A stretch of 64,000 nucleotides of DNA from Stentor roeselii (GCA_006503475.1 RSEH01000213.1:21227-85226), one strand, 5' to 3'; shown: positions 10,061 to 19,765, numbered from the stretch's first letter. Numbers and translations are program-made. The notes: generated by a model from the letters alone, not told the origin.

Positions 10061-10126
10061 ATAAATTATAACCAATAAAATGGAGGAATAACTGTATAAG
10101 CGAAACCAAACTGTTAATTAAGAGCA

Positions 10127-12064
10127 CTACTTATAACGAGGTTCAATATATCCAAATCTTTCTTTCAGTAACTCGTGGTACATGCTTTGTTTCAGCTTTG
10201 TCGAGTTCAGCACTTCTTTTGATGGGAAACGGAAGTTGTCATAGCTGAGACTTTTCACACTTGTTGAGTCTTTTAGTTGAAACTGTTGCATTAGTTGAGT
10301 GTGAAGGTTTCTTGGAGAGTTTCCTCGGTATGGACTGTTCATCTTTGTAGAAAACTCGTAGTTTATGTGAACTCCTTTTGCACTTGAACATGTTGGTACC
10401 AGGTCTGTTGGAGTTTCCTTGTGGATGTCGGGGCTCAAGGCTGAGATGCAGCCGTTTAAAGGTCTTGAAGGTGTTTTTGACATGATTTTTTCCATCCGAG
10501 TTCTACTTTCTCTGGATTTATGTTGTTCTTTGGTTTTAGCTTCGAGTTTTGATTTTTCTTCTTCGAGTTTTAAAGAGTTTAATTTGATTTCTTCGTCGAG
10601 ACGGTTTATGTCGATGTTGTTTTTCGCTTTGTATTGAGCTAGAACTTGTTTTTCCTTCAACCAGCTTTCTTTAATTTTCTATTTTTTTCTTACTTTCATC
10701 TCTTCTAGGTCTTTTCCTTCAAAATAATTTTTCAGGTCTTTGTAAAGTTTTTCTTTTTTCTTTAAAAATTTGATGTAAACTTCTTTTTCTAGACTTTCTG
10801 TTTTTTTCGCTGCTTTTTCCTTGACTTTTTCAGGAAGAGTCTCTTTCAAAGTCTCTTCAACGAGTTTCACTTGGCTCTTGTAGAAATTTTCAGCTTCTTT
10901 TTTAAAAAGCTCGAAAGAAAGATTCAGTTCTTCGCCTGATTCTTGAAAAATCTTTTCTTGGTCTGACTTCAGAAGTTTTGTGCTGATTGAATGACTGAGG
11001 AACCTTCTCAGGTCTTTTTCAATGACAGAAGTGACTTCTTGTTTATATTCAAGAGCGACTTCATTTAACATCTCAGAGCGGGCTTCAGAGCTCCAGTCTT
11101 CCAGGAACTGTTCAAGACTTTCTGAATGTTTTTCATTGACATGACTTTTCTGCAGATTTTGAAAAATTTCCTGTGATCTGACTTGTTCTTCCTGAAGAAC
11201 TTTCGCATTGATTTTCAGGTACTTTTCCCTGACTTCATCTTCTTTCTTGTTCAAGATAAGATTTTCTTCTTTTTCCACAATTTTTTCTACTTTTTCTCTA
11301 ATTTTCTTCTTTTCAGCGTCCCATTTGACCTTTTCCTGCATTTTCCGAACAGTAATTTCACTTTCAACAGCAGCTCGAAGGTCATCTTCATCGCGATATG
11401 AAGACTGCGGAGTCATTTCAGCGACTTTTTCTTGAAACTGTCTGTTAAAGTGTTCTTCAATCTCCTCCTCAAGTTTCTCAGATTCACTTTTGAGGGCATC
11501 TTGAAAAGCTTTTTCATAAATAGCCTTCACCCTTTCCTCTTCCTCAACTTGTTTGCTATTTCTCGACCATTCCGCATTTTGCAGTTTGTTGTTCAAGGCA
11601 AAGACTTTGCCTCTCCAGAACTTCTGAAGAGAGTCTCGCTTTTCATCTATCATCGTCGCTTTTTTCTCGTCGTATTGTTTTTTGATACGGGCAAGACGGT
11701 CGTCTTGTTCTTTTTTTAGCTTTTGACGAAGTTGGGATATTCTTAGACTCTGTTCTTCTGAAGGACTTTTGACTAGTGAAGGCTTTGGCAAGGTTTGAAG
11801 GGATTCTTTGAAGTTAAGGAGAAGGTTTTCGAGTTTTTGCTTTGTGAGGATTTGGAAGGCTTCTAATGAGGATTTTTTTGATTTGGGGTTGAATGGGTTT
11901 ATGGATGTTTTGCGACTTTCTAGCTGGTAGGCTGCTTTTGTGGAGATTATTGAATCCGCGTGACGGTCGTAGCCGTATTGAGAGTAGTCCTGCACTTCTT
12001 CTGAGTCTGTTGTTTCAGTGAGATATGAACTGGGATTGACTGGAAGGACGTTATTCTTGATCAT
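10127..12064 (-). CDS. Coiled-coil protein, two exons joined by a 15-nt intron
   Basis: Exon 1 is 12064-10694 and exon 2 is 10678-10127, together 640 residues. The frame is interrupted only by the intron GTAAGAAAAAAATAG at 10679-10693; removing it joins ...EEMK to KIKESWLKEKQ in frame (phase 0). The protein is highly charged: a disordered N terminus (about 100 residues), then a long coiled coil (about 110-500) dense in E, K, Q and R, then a second short helix and a basic, Ser/Pro-rich tail. No domain was recognised. Length and charge suggest a cytoskeletal or ciliary structural protein, but that is inference only. Read without the intron it would look like two separate proteins. Confidence 0.8.
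10679..10693 (-). other. 15-nt spliceosomal intron
   Basis: On the minus strand it reads GTAAGAAAAAAATAG. The TAG at its 3' end is an in-frame stop if it is retained. Removal restores a 640-residue reading frame, phase 0. The length and the GTAAG...TAG form equal those of the introns at 18476 and 21407. Confidence 0.85.
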
Positions 12065-12293
12065 TTTTTAGGAATTATTTATTATTTAACTTGAATAATA
12101 ATTGGAATCTTCAATGAAAGGCTGGGTGTTGAAGGTAAATGGTATAAATCTTATAAAGCATTATTTAAGTAAAAGTGATTAATGTAAGAATACAAGAGCT
12201 TTATAAGACTTTTTTTATCAAAACAATTCTTAGTCATTTCCTTACTTCATTACGCCATTCATTATTAACAAATGATCCTCTATCCCTATAAAA

Positions 12294-13511
12294 ATGAACC
12301 CAATTCATTCAGTTGGTAAAAAATAGTAAAACCTATCTAGTCTTAAAGTCTCAGCCCAGACCTGGCAAAAGGAAACCCACAATCTTTTCGACAACGACTC
12401 AGGAAACATCTCAAAAAGTTCATTCAAAATCCTATCATCAGCGACTTTATATCTCGAGAACAGCATTTGCCGGCTTTACACTCCTCGGTCCAGTAAAGTC
12501 ATGCTTCCCAGTTACGACCCTCTTCTCGGCTTCAAAGTGAGTCAAGGAGAATTCGTTACATATCAAATAGGGAACTCTCCCAACAAACGTTTATGGCTGG
12601 CCATTCGATATTCACACCCGAAAGGCCTGGAGATAAAAGAAAGAGACGTGATAAAACTTGGCAGAATTCGACTTAAAGTAAGAAAAATCGTTACAGTGAT
12701 TGGTAATCATGAAGGCAACATTCAAAAATGCTTCGAGTCTCTTGCTTCTAAAGTAGATGCCGAGGTGGAACTTGAAGAAGACGCTCAGTGTCGAATATGC
12801 TTTGGCACTGAGAGTTTAACTGAGAATCCTTTGATCACTCCTTGTGACTGTACTGGTAGTATTAAGTATATTCACACTGAGTGCATACGGCATTGGCTTA
12901 GAAGTCGCATTCAGACCAAGACGACTTTTTCAACGACCAGCTATTATTGGACTGACCTTAACTGTGAACTTTGCAAGACCTCTTTGCCTTCAAGCGTTTA
13001 TTACATGGGAATGAAAATTGATTTGATTTCTATTGACTACCCGGATAAGCCTTATATTTTACTTGAAGAGTATAGTCCTGATAACTTCAATTCTAGTGGA
13101 GTTCATATTGTTGCTATTGATGATGGCAAAACAATTTCTATTGGAAGGGCTCAGGAAGCTGATTTTAGGATCACTGATATTTCTGTCAGTAGAAATCATG
13201 CGAGTCTTAGTTTTGTTGATGAAAAATTTGTCATTTCGGATAAGAAAAGTAAATTTGGGACTTTAATTAAAATGAAAAAAGTTGTCACTTTGCAAGGAGG
13301 ACACAATTTTGCTATTCAGGTTGGAAGGACTTTGTTTCATGTAAAAGTAGAAAAAAAAATCAATTTGCAGAAGTGTTGTTGTAACCCTTTCAAAAAAATC
13401 GCTCCTGAATGGTCGTATATCACTCAAGAAGGGATAGACCAGAGTGCTTTGGAACCTGAAATGCATAACTTTAGGAATGTTGGAAGGAGTTTCTCTTATA
13501 TTGAAGAGTAA
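12294..13511 (+). CDS. RING-CH plus FHA domain protein, split by a 15-nt intron
   Basis: Exon 1 is 12294-12325 and exon 2 is 12341-13511, 400 residues. Exon 1 gives MNPIHSVGKK and the codon split across the junction gives Tyr. From about residue 160 there is a C4HC3 RING-CH (MARCH-type) finger: CRIC, then PCDCTGS, HTECIRHWL and CELC about 55 residues on. An FHA domain (about 275-330) follows with GRAQEADF, SRNHASL and KFGTL, the residues that bind phosphothreonine. A CCC motif near the C terminus could be lipid-modified. RING-CH proteins are E3 ubiquitin ligases, mostly membrane-embedded; this one shows no transmembrane span, so the FHA domain may bring it to phosphorylated targets (inference). 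The upstream flank has CTATAAAA just before the ATG. Confidence 0.88.
12326..12340 (+). other. 15-nt spliceosomal intron
   Basis: It reads GTAAAACCTATCTAG and interrupts a codon after its second base (phase 2). If retained, TAA at 12327-12329 ends the frame. Removal joins the ATG at 12294 to the long downstream frame, which otherwise has no ATG until 12501. Confidence 0.85.
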
Positions 13512-13711
13512 TATATGTATTTATTAAATTTAAGATAGATGTTTAAAATAGGGGTATGGTTTGGGTATAGGTGAATTTATTGATGAGTGGAATTAATTAT
13601 TATTGAATTAAGATTGTTGAGACGAAGCTTTAGGTTTAGATTAAAGGGTGTTTATTGCTTTGAAGTGAATTTAAGTTTTATATATTATATAGTTATTTTT
13701 TTATTATAGAT

Positions 13712-13740
13712 TTTACAAGTTAATTAATTCAACTTGTAAA
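13712..13740. repeat. Perfect 10-bp inverted repeat (hairpin)
   Basis: TTTACAAGTT (13712-13721) is repeated in inverted form as AACTTGTAAA (13731-13740) with a 9-base AT-rich loop. It lies in the intergenic region downstream of the RING-CH/FHA gene. Function unknown; it could be a transcript-end structure or a remnant of a mobile element. Confidence 0.6.
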
Positions 13741-14028
13741 GATAATAAAATTTTCAAATGAATCAAAGTTATAACTTGTGAAGTGACTAAAGATACAATA
13801 GTTTGATTAAGATAAAGGCAGCTTGATTATTGAAATCAACCTAATATATTCAAATAGTCGAAACAATATGGATTCAATCTTTAAATACCTTCATCATGTT
13901 TACTAATAAGTTTTTTATGAATAGAAATCTAACCACTTACACTTTTAATAGTATTTATCACTCAGTCACAAGGAATATAATACCTTGATTTTTATAATAA
14001 TGGATCGATTATCTAAAAAATTTGAATT

Positions 14029-14070
14029 TCTGTTTTACAAAACAGATGAAATTATCATTTCTCAAATGAT
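14029..14070. repeat. Two adjacent short hairpins
   Basis: The first (14029-14046) has 8-bp arms TCTGTTTT / AAAACAGA around AC. The second (14054-14070) has 7-bp arms ATCATTT / AAATGAT around CTC. They lie about 60-100 bases beyond the stop of the AAA-ATPase-like gene, so they could form in its 3' transcript end. In AT-rich DNA short palindromes arise by chance, so significance is uncertain. Confidence 0.45.
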
Positions 14071-14127
14071 CATGCAAAACACTTTTTTGTTATCCTAAAA
14101 TCAAACATATTCAAACTATGAATATAC

Positions 14128-16173
14128 TTAATTAACTAAAACAGAATCGAGGGCAAACTTGGCTAATTCGTTGAATAGATCATCATTATTCATTACTTCT
14201 TTTCTTTCAATTTCTTCACTTTTGTTTTTCAAGTCTTTTTCCGGAATAAAAGACTCGATTGCTCTTCTCAAATTTTCTCTATTGAACCTTAGCTCAGCCA
14301 TTGATATCTCCCATTTCGAATCTTTCTTCATTTCAAAAAAAACTACCCTGATAATAATACTATTAAATTGCTCACTTGAATTTATTATATCATCTACATA
14401 CTTTTTTTCTAATATTTGATTTAAGGCCTGATTAATGTTATGATCCTTAGTGTTGTTATCTTTCTTTTTAACTTGAATAATAAAAACATTATCAAGATCG
14501 AGAGAAGGCCATATTAAAATGTCTATTTTTTTGTTATCTGAGGTCCAGTACTCTAATTCTCCTAAATATGATTTATCCTTAAAACATGCATAAAGCATGG
14601 ATAGAAAAAAAAACTCTGGATATTCTTCTTTTTTTAACTTTTTAAGAATTCTTTCTTGAAATATTTTTATAAACAGTTTTGGATCTTCAAATTCATTTTG
14701 ATCAATAGTTGCATTTAACAGAAAAAGCTCTTTTTCACTAAACCAAGCCTTAACTATGCTAGTAAAAAATTGATACCTCACCTCATTATTAGGAATCCTG
14801 TATTTTTTTTTATTATCTGATGAAGTTATATATCCTGCATCTAACATAAGTGTCAATAATGCTTCTTGGTCAGTATAAGTCTTATCAAGAATTGTTGAAT
14901 CAGTAGGTGTGAATTCAACTTCTCCTGATTTAATTAAAGTCTCAATTTTATTTTCTATCTTTTTAGTGTTTTTACTTTGTTCTTTATTTTTTCTATGCTC
15001 TTTGATTGCATCTGTTATGAAAGTCTCATTACCTGAGTTTATCCAATAATATCCATAACCCTTTTTGCCATATGCCACACGATCCAGACAATTCATAACA
15101 GACCAAGGATTATAAATTAAAGTATTTTGTATATTGTAACCATTATAGCATCGAGATAATTTTTGTTTTATTTCAGCTTTATCCAGCCTAAGCTTTGAAA
15201 TTCTCACAACATGATTGACCAGCTGGTCAACTTCGGCTTCAGTGAACCCATAATGTTCATTAGTTCTATTATTAGATGAATTCAGAACTGAATCGTGGTA
15301 GATTTTGTTGATACCTGAAAAGATATCATCATTGGCAATCCTAGAAACTCCAGTAAACACTGACAATTGCACTTGCTCAGTGTTTTTGTTTAGAAAAGAA
15401 AAAGTTTCTCTGTAGAGATTACAAGCATAGTCATATAAATGTGGACTCTCTGATTTTATATGAACTAATGTTTTATCGTACTCATCTATAAGAAGTACAA
15501 CTTTTCTGTTATGATGCTCATTCAAAGATTCTATAAGTATCATTAGATGATCTTTAATTTCTTTTCTCGAGAAATTTTTACCAAGTTTATCAATATACTC
15601 CTCCATTATATTTTTCAAATGATTTGATACTTTTGGAGAATTTAATAAGTATTTATGTAAAAACATTCCTTGTCTAAGTGTACTTATAAATGTTGAGTCA
15701 ACTCCATCTTGAGACATCTTAATAACATTATCAAAAGTAAAAGATACCACAGGTAATGTTCCTTCTAAATCAATTATTTTTGTAATCTCTTTCTTTCCTG
15801 TGATTGGATTTTTAGGTAAAATTTCAGATCCGATCAGTAATTTCGCAAAATTTTTCTTTTTTTCATCATCTTCGATAATATTTCCTTCTGGTGAGAATTT
15901 CGGTTGGAAAAAACTCTGAAGCATATTCAAATTCAGTGATTTGCCCCACCTCCTTGGCCTAGTTACGATCACAGTGTCACGTCTGATCAAATCCTTTATT
16001 AGCAGTGATTTATCGACTCTAAGAATACCTCCAGTTAAGACCCTATGAAACTCCTTGAACTCTGCTACAATATCTGTAGGTGCATAAGAGTAAGTTTTAT
16101 CTGTAGAGATCTTTCTGAAGTTTTTGGTAAAGAAGATTGCTTTCCTAGTATTTCTAGTTAGCATATTAAACAT
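14128..16173 (-). CDS. AAA-ATPase-like / PD-(D/E)XK nuclease family protein
   Basis: A 681-residue protein of the family seen mainly in bacteria (AAA-ATPase_like with a C-terminal PDDEXK_9 domain, formerly DUF1703). Family motifs in order: ILRVDKSLLIKDLI (about 53-66); Walker A RPRRWGKS (about 73-80); Walker B VVLLIDEYDK (about 225); FTGVSRI and the GFTEAEVDQL segment (about 285-325); CYNGYN and NPWSVMN; YGYYWINSG; then the nuclease core KIDILI and IIQVKKK (about 535-555) and ALNQILEKKY. The ATPase motifs are intact; the nuclease motif has Gln where the family usually has Glu. The first 26 residues are basic with no acidic residue, which could be a mitochondrial presequence (inference). The gene is more AT-rich than its neighbours and has long noncoding flanks, which suggests acquisition by transfer. 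The cellular role of the family is not established. Confidence 0.88.
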   Translation of the reverse strand: MFNMLTRNTRKAIFFTKNFRKISTDKTYSYAPTDIVAEFKEFHRVLTGGILRVDKSLLIKDLIRRDTVIVTRPRRWGKSLNLNMLQSFFQPKFSPEGNIIEDDEKKKNFAKLLIGSEILPKNPITGKKEITKIIDLEGTLPVVSFTFDNVIKMSQDGVDSTFISTLRQGMFLHKYLLNSPKVSNHLKNIMEEYIDKLGKNFSRKEIKDHLMILIESLNEHHNRKVVLLIDEYDKTLVHIKSESPHLYDYACNLYRETFSFLNKNTEQVQLSVFTGVSRIANDDIFSGINKIYHDSVLNSSNNRTNEHYGFTEAEVDQLVNHVVRISKLRLDKAEIKQKLSRCYNGYNIQNTLIYNPWSVMNCLDRVAYGKKGYGYYWINSGNETFITDAIKEHRKNKEQSKNTKKIENKIETLIKSGEVEFTPTDSTILDKTYTDQEALLTLMLDAGYITSSDNKKKYRIPNNEVRYQFFTSIVKAWFSEKELFLLNATIDQNEFEDPKLFIKIFQERILKKLKKEEYPEFFFLSMLYACFKDKSYLGELEYWTSDNKKIDILIWPSLDLDNVFIIQVKKKDNNTKDHNINQALNQILEKKYVDDIINSSEQFNSIIIRVVFFEMKKDSKWEISMAELRFNRENLRRAIESFIPEKDLKNKSEEIERKEVMNNDDLFNELAKFALDSVLVN

Positions 16174-16878
16174 TATAAAGATATCTGAAATGATAAAATT
16201 ATATTTTTCTATTGTATGCTAATTAATCTTACTTAAAAGTTCTTTAAACAAGCAACTCTAGTGAAAAATTTTGATTAAGTATTAATTCATGCTAAAGTAT
16301 TTTAAGTCTTCTAGATTTTTGAATAGAGACTAAAAAAGTTTTTATATATATTTAGTGTTAGTTCTAATTAAAAAACTTATTCTTTGCAGATGCTTCAAAT
16401 TAAAATCATTTATCTATTTATTTTGAGTTGTATTGAAGGATTTAATGCTATCAGGTATATCAAATTCTTAATTTTTAGATTGAAAAAAGTGTAAAGTTTA
16501 TCATTTCTATCAGAAATTTTTTTTTATTTTGTCTAATATCTGTTCCATAGTTAATTATATTCAAAGAATTGTTGCTTATATATGATAATAAGCAGTCAAT
16601 TTTCGAAAAAGATGATCATCAGAGTATTTCTTACAAAATAGCAAATCTAAGGCAAGTCATCACCTGTAAATGCTTTATATCTGATTAATTCTTAATAATA
16701 CAAACACCAAATCTTAATAAAAATCACTTCATCCCTAATCAAAATCACTCTAAAATAAATATCTATACCTTAAATTCTTATCTTTTCTTTAAAGATCTTA
16801 TCTCTATCAAAAAATCTCAAAACCCAAACTCTCCAACTAAAATCAACTAACCTGAAATATCTAAAATTTAACACTAAC
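16174..16878. other. 705-bp AT-rich intergenic region
   Basis: No supported gene. It lies upstream of the AAA-ATPase-like gene and downstream of the SAPS gene. One short plus-strand frame at 16390-16494 (34 codons) begins with a signal-peptide-like MLQIKIIYLFILSCIEGFNA, but no continuation through a 15-16 nt intron was found; it may be a gene remnant or chance. A 7-bp-arm inverted repeat (16573-16579 with 16588-16594) and a GATGATCATC palindrome (16611-16620) are also present. Confidence 0.65.
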
Positions 16879-18636
16879 CTAAAACCTCCAATATTCCTCA
16901 TCAGCAATCTGACTTCCTTCAGAAGCCGAATCTTCTTCAGTAGTTTGTTTCAAAGCCATTTCAAGTATCCCATCATCCCCATATCGATTTTTTCCCCCTC
17001 TTCCAAAAGTTTCCCCGAAAAATTTATGCTCATCTTTAGGACTATCAGTCTTAAGATCATCCATATCAAGTGGTTCAGAGTCAGCTTCAGGTTCATCCCT
17101 ATCAAAGTCATCTTCTTCCTTTTTATTCTTCAATTTACTGAAAAAAGCGTCAAAGTCATTTTTCGCGTCAACAGCATGGCCACTATCATCTGAAGAAACA
17201 TCATCAGAGACCTTCGACCTTGTTTCTCCTAAAGTTTTTCTTTCAATTTCACTTCTTTTCGCATAAAACTCGAAATAAAATATTTTCCAATCTTCATTTT
17301 CTTCAATAAAACTAGAAAATTCTGAGTTTCTAGCTTTTACCTTAAGTATAGAAGTTCCTATTTTCACAGCATGTCCTGCGTAGCCTTTAAATTCACAGCC
17401 ATTAGCGAAACGTTCTAAAATTTTCGATTTTTTTAGAATTTCTTCTAAAACTCCTTCATCATTTGCATAATAATCAATAAATACAGAGAAGAAGTTTTCA
17501 TAAATTTGATGGAAAAATGAGTTAAATTCAAAATCGATGAAGATCTGAGTCATTTCTTCAATAACTTCATTTTTTCTCATTTCTTCCAAAAACTCGATTT
17601 TTTGGGTTCTTGCCAAACAAAGGAAAAATTCTGAGATCTTCAGACGGTCCTGCCCGAGGACCTTCAGATTTTTCTTGTGAGTCGCTAAAAACGATTCAGT
17701 TTTTCTTTTCAGTCGGTTGAGTAGTTTAGGGATTAAGGATATCAGAGTCTTCGAGAAGTCTGAAAGTTCTTCTTCTTCAAATACAATCGCATCGTCTTCT
17801 GTAGGCTTAGCTGATCTGAACAATTCTTCATGAATCGGGCTTAAAACGACTTGTTTTAAAATTTCTAAAGCACAGGCCACAGTTGTTTCATTTTCCGCTT
17901 CAAGAGCTTCAAGAACTGACTTCAAAGGCACTCCAGACAAAGCAAAAGTGACTAAATCTTTAACAACTGGAGATTCATTAATCTTCGCAATCATTTCAAT
18001 TATTAAGTTCTTCGAATGATGCACAATGATCAAACTCGAGTCTTTCAATTTATCGAAAACGTCTTCAAAAGTTTTTTTCTTCAGTTCAAAAAAAGACGGC
18101 TGGACTTCGCATGTCAGTATTTTCAGTAAAAAGTCAGAAATCGAGCGAGTTTCCAGATGACTGACAAGAACTGTCAAAATTTCTTTATTCGATAAAAAGT
18201 CTAAAAATCCTGCCGGATTTTTTGAAAGAAGAGCTGAAGCCAACTTGGAGAAGTACCCGTCAAGGATCGGGACTTTTGAGGAAGACTCAAGATAACTGAA
18301 GAGTTTTTGCAGAAGAAAGGTGTTGTTGAAGAACTGGTCTAGGACTTGTGGGACTTCACAGCTGAAGAGTTCTGAGACGATGAAAGGATGCTTGTGAGCT
18401 CTTTTATGGTCAGCTGTCTCATCAGGCATGACTGTGATCAAGTCAATCATTTCTAAGATTTTCTCCTCAGTTAGACTAAATGAACCTTACAAATCAATCA
18501 ATTTTTGATTCTGGTTCTTGAACTCCTGAATCACGGAGTCGTCATCAAGGACCTCTCCTAAGGTCACTTCTTCTTTTTCAAATAACTGGTTGAAAGAACT
18601 TGCGTAGTTGAATCCTTTGCAGATCTGCCAAAACAT
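16879..18636 (-). CDS. SAPS-domain PP6 regulatory subunit, split by a 15-nt intron
   Basis: Exon 1 is 18636-18491 and exon 2 is 18475-16879, 580 residues. The joined N terminus reads MFWQICKGFNYASSFNQLFE, then EEVTLGEVLDDD and KLIDFLTEE, the order found at the start of SAPS (SIT4-associated / PPP6R) proteins. Exon 2 continues with HKRAHKHPFIVSELFSCEVPQ and LFSYLES...GYFSKLASALL, also family signatures. The rest is helical repeat with an acidic, disordered tail (about 470-580). SAPS proteins bind the PP6/Sit4 catalytic phosphatase and direct it, for example in mitotic spindle and growth control. I chose the ATG at 18634-18636 because family members start with MFW; an ATG five codons upstream (18649-18651) is the alternative. 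Confidence 0.88.
18476..18490 (-). other. 15-nt spliceosomal intron
   Basis: On the minus strand it reads GTAAGGTTCATTTAG, phase 2. Retained, it gives a stop (TAA) directly after KLID-L. Removed, it gives KLIDFLTEE, which matches the conserved SAPS N terminus. This is independent support from homology. Confidence 0.92.
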
Positions 18637-18660
18637 CCCTCCGAATTGCATTTTATTTGA
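18637..18660. promoter_or_regulatory. 24-bp bidirectional intergenic region
   Basis: This lies between the divergent ATGs of the SAPS gene (18636) and the following plus-strand gene (18661); it shrinks to 9 bp if the upstream SAPS ATG at 18651 is used. It is AT-rich (TTTTATTTGA next to the plus-strand start). No specific motif is claimed. Confidence 0.45.
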
Positions 18661-19749
18661 ATGGCAGATAAAATGAACCCAGAAACTTTTTCCCTTATTT
18701 ACCTTCTGAAGTCTGAGATTCAACAGAAAATCAATCAAAACAATTTCTTGTCATTAAACAAACAACTTCGTCATTATATCTCTTTATGCAATTCAGTCTG
18801 CATCAAACTGATACAAAATGCAAGTTTCAGTGAAGTTCAGTTTATCAAAAAGAAGAGTGAAAAAGCGGATGTTCTGTTAGAGAAGTATGGAAGTTTAGCT
18901 GATAAGTTCTGGCAGGGGAGGATTTTGGCTTGGATCATTCAGACTTATTATTACTGGATAACGAGACAAATCAAATTTGCACTTCAACTTATGTACAGAA
19001 CTCATCTTTTAATTGAAGAAATCAAGAATGCTGGAGGAATTTTAAATAAAGATCTGAAAATTGTGACTGATTTTATATCGTTTTTAGTACTTTGGACTGC
19101 TGATAGGACTGAAAAATGTGAGGATTTTTTGAAGGAAGTCAAAAAGTCTATTGAACGGGAAGAAAAGGATAGGAAAAAAGGAAGACTTGACTTTAAGGAA
19201 GTTAGAGTTCTTGTTTTTATGGCTGTCGCTGGATTTTTATTTAGAGTGTCGGGAAATTATTTGAGGGGAATTAAGATTTTAAGTGATTTAAGTGAAACTG
19301 CTCAGGATTCAGCTTGTTTTGGCTTGTTGAAAAAAATGATTCAAGTTGCTTGGAAAGAGCAGGATTTGGCTTTTTCTTCGGAATTTGGAAGTAAAGAAAT
19401 TCTTGTGACTCTTGAGTTTGAAAGAATTGTTTTTGATGTTTTTGTGGCGCCTTTTAAAAATGATGACTGCCCGATGGTTGAGATTAGTGATAATTTGAAT
19501 GCCACTTCGAAAAGCTCTACTAGTCATTCTGATAAGGCCTCGACTAATTCAACTTTTAGCAAATCAAGTACTTTAGAGATGAATCATGCTGGAATTAAGA
19601 GAAATATGAGGATTTATTATCAGCAAAGAATTAATCCTGCCAAAATGAATATTTATTCTCCGAGCTTGGGAGTGACAAGACCGGTTTCGAGTTTAAGATT
19701 TAGGAATAATTGCAAAGCAAGGCCTAAAAGCACTGGGAAGTATAATTAA
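18661..19749 (+). CDS. Conserved-looking helical protein of unknown function
   Basis: A 362-residue protein. The first 250 residues are predominantly alpha-helical with a solenoid look (alternating amphipathic helices such as KQLRHYISLCNSVCIKLIQ and FWQGRILAWIIQTYYYWITRQ). The last 90 residues are Ser/Thr/Lys-rich and disordered, ending in a basic stretch. Aromatic runs (QTYYYWITRQIKFAL) suggest a TPR-like helical fold, but no family was recognised. The start is the first ATG at 18661; another ATG four codons on (18673) is possible. It diverges from the SAPS gene across about 24 bp. Confidence 0.75.
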   Translation: MADKMNPETFSLIYLLKSEIQQKINQNNFLSLNKQLRHYISLCNSVCIKLIQNASFSEVQFIKKKSEKADVLLEKYGSLADKFWQGRILAWIIQTYYYWITRQIKFALQLMYRTHLLIEEIKNAGGILNKDLKIVTDFISFLVLWTADRTEKCEDFLKEVKKSIEREEKDRKKGRLDFKEVRVLVFMAVAGFLFRVSGNYLRGIKILSDLSETAQDSACFGLLKKMIQVAWKEQDLAFSSEFGSKEILVTLEFERIVFDVFVAPFKNDDCPMVEISDNLNATSKSSTSHSDKASTNSTFSKSSTLEMNHAGIKRNMRIYYQQRINPAKMNIYSPSLGVTRPVSSLRFRNNCKARPKSTGKYN

Positions 19750-19765
19750 TAGCAAGACTAAAATA

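Larger units (their letters stand above)
13512..14127. other. 616-bp AT-rich intergenic region between convergent genes
   Basis: I found no gene here. It separates the 3' end of the RING-CH/FHA gene from the 3' end of the AAA-ATPase-like gene and is far longer than most gaps in the window. It contains several short perfect inverted repeats (annotated separately). A G-rich patch (about 13550-13571, GGGGTATGGTTTGGGTATAGG) stands out from the AT-rich surroundings. No transposase fragment or long direct repeat was seen by eye. Confidence 0.7.

Noticed and set aside
10127-10660. Separate small gene at the end of the coiled-coil gene.
   Set aside because: It has no ATG at its start, and the 15-nt intron joins it in frame to the upstream coiled-coil exon.
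12312-12326. Alternative 15-nt intron GTTGGTAAAAAATAG near the start of the RING-CH/FHA gene.
   Set aside because: Splicing there puts TAA (12327-12329) in frame directly after the junction; the 12326-12340 intron gives an open frame.
13512-16878. Whole transposon around the AAA-ATPase-like gene.
   Set aside because: No transposase, terminal inverted repeats or target-site duplication could be seen by eye; only small hairpins.
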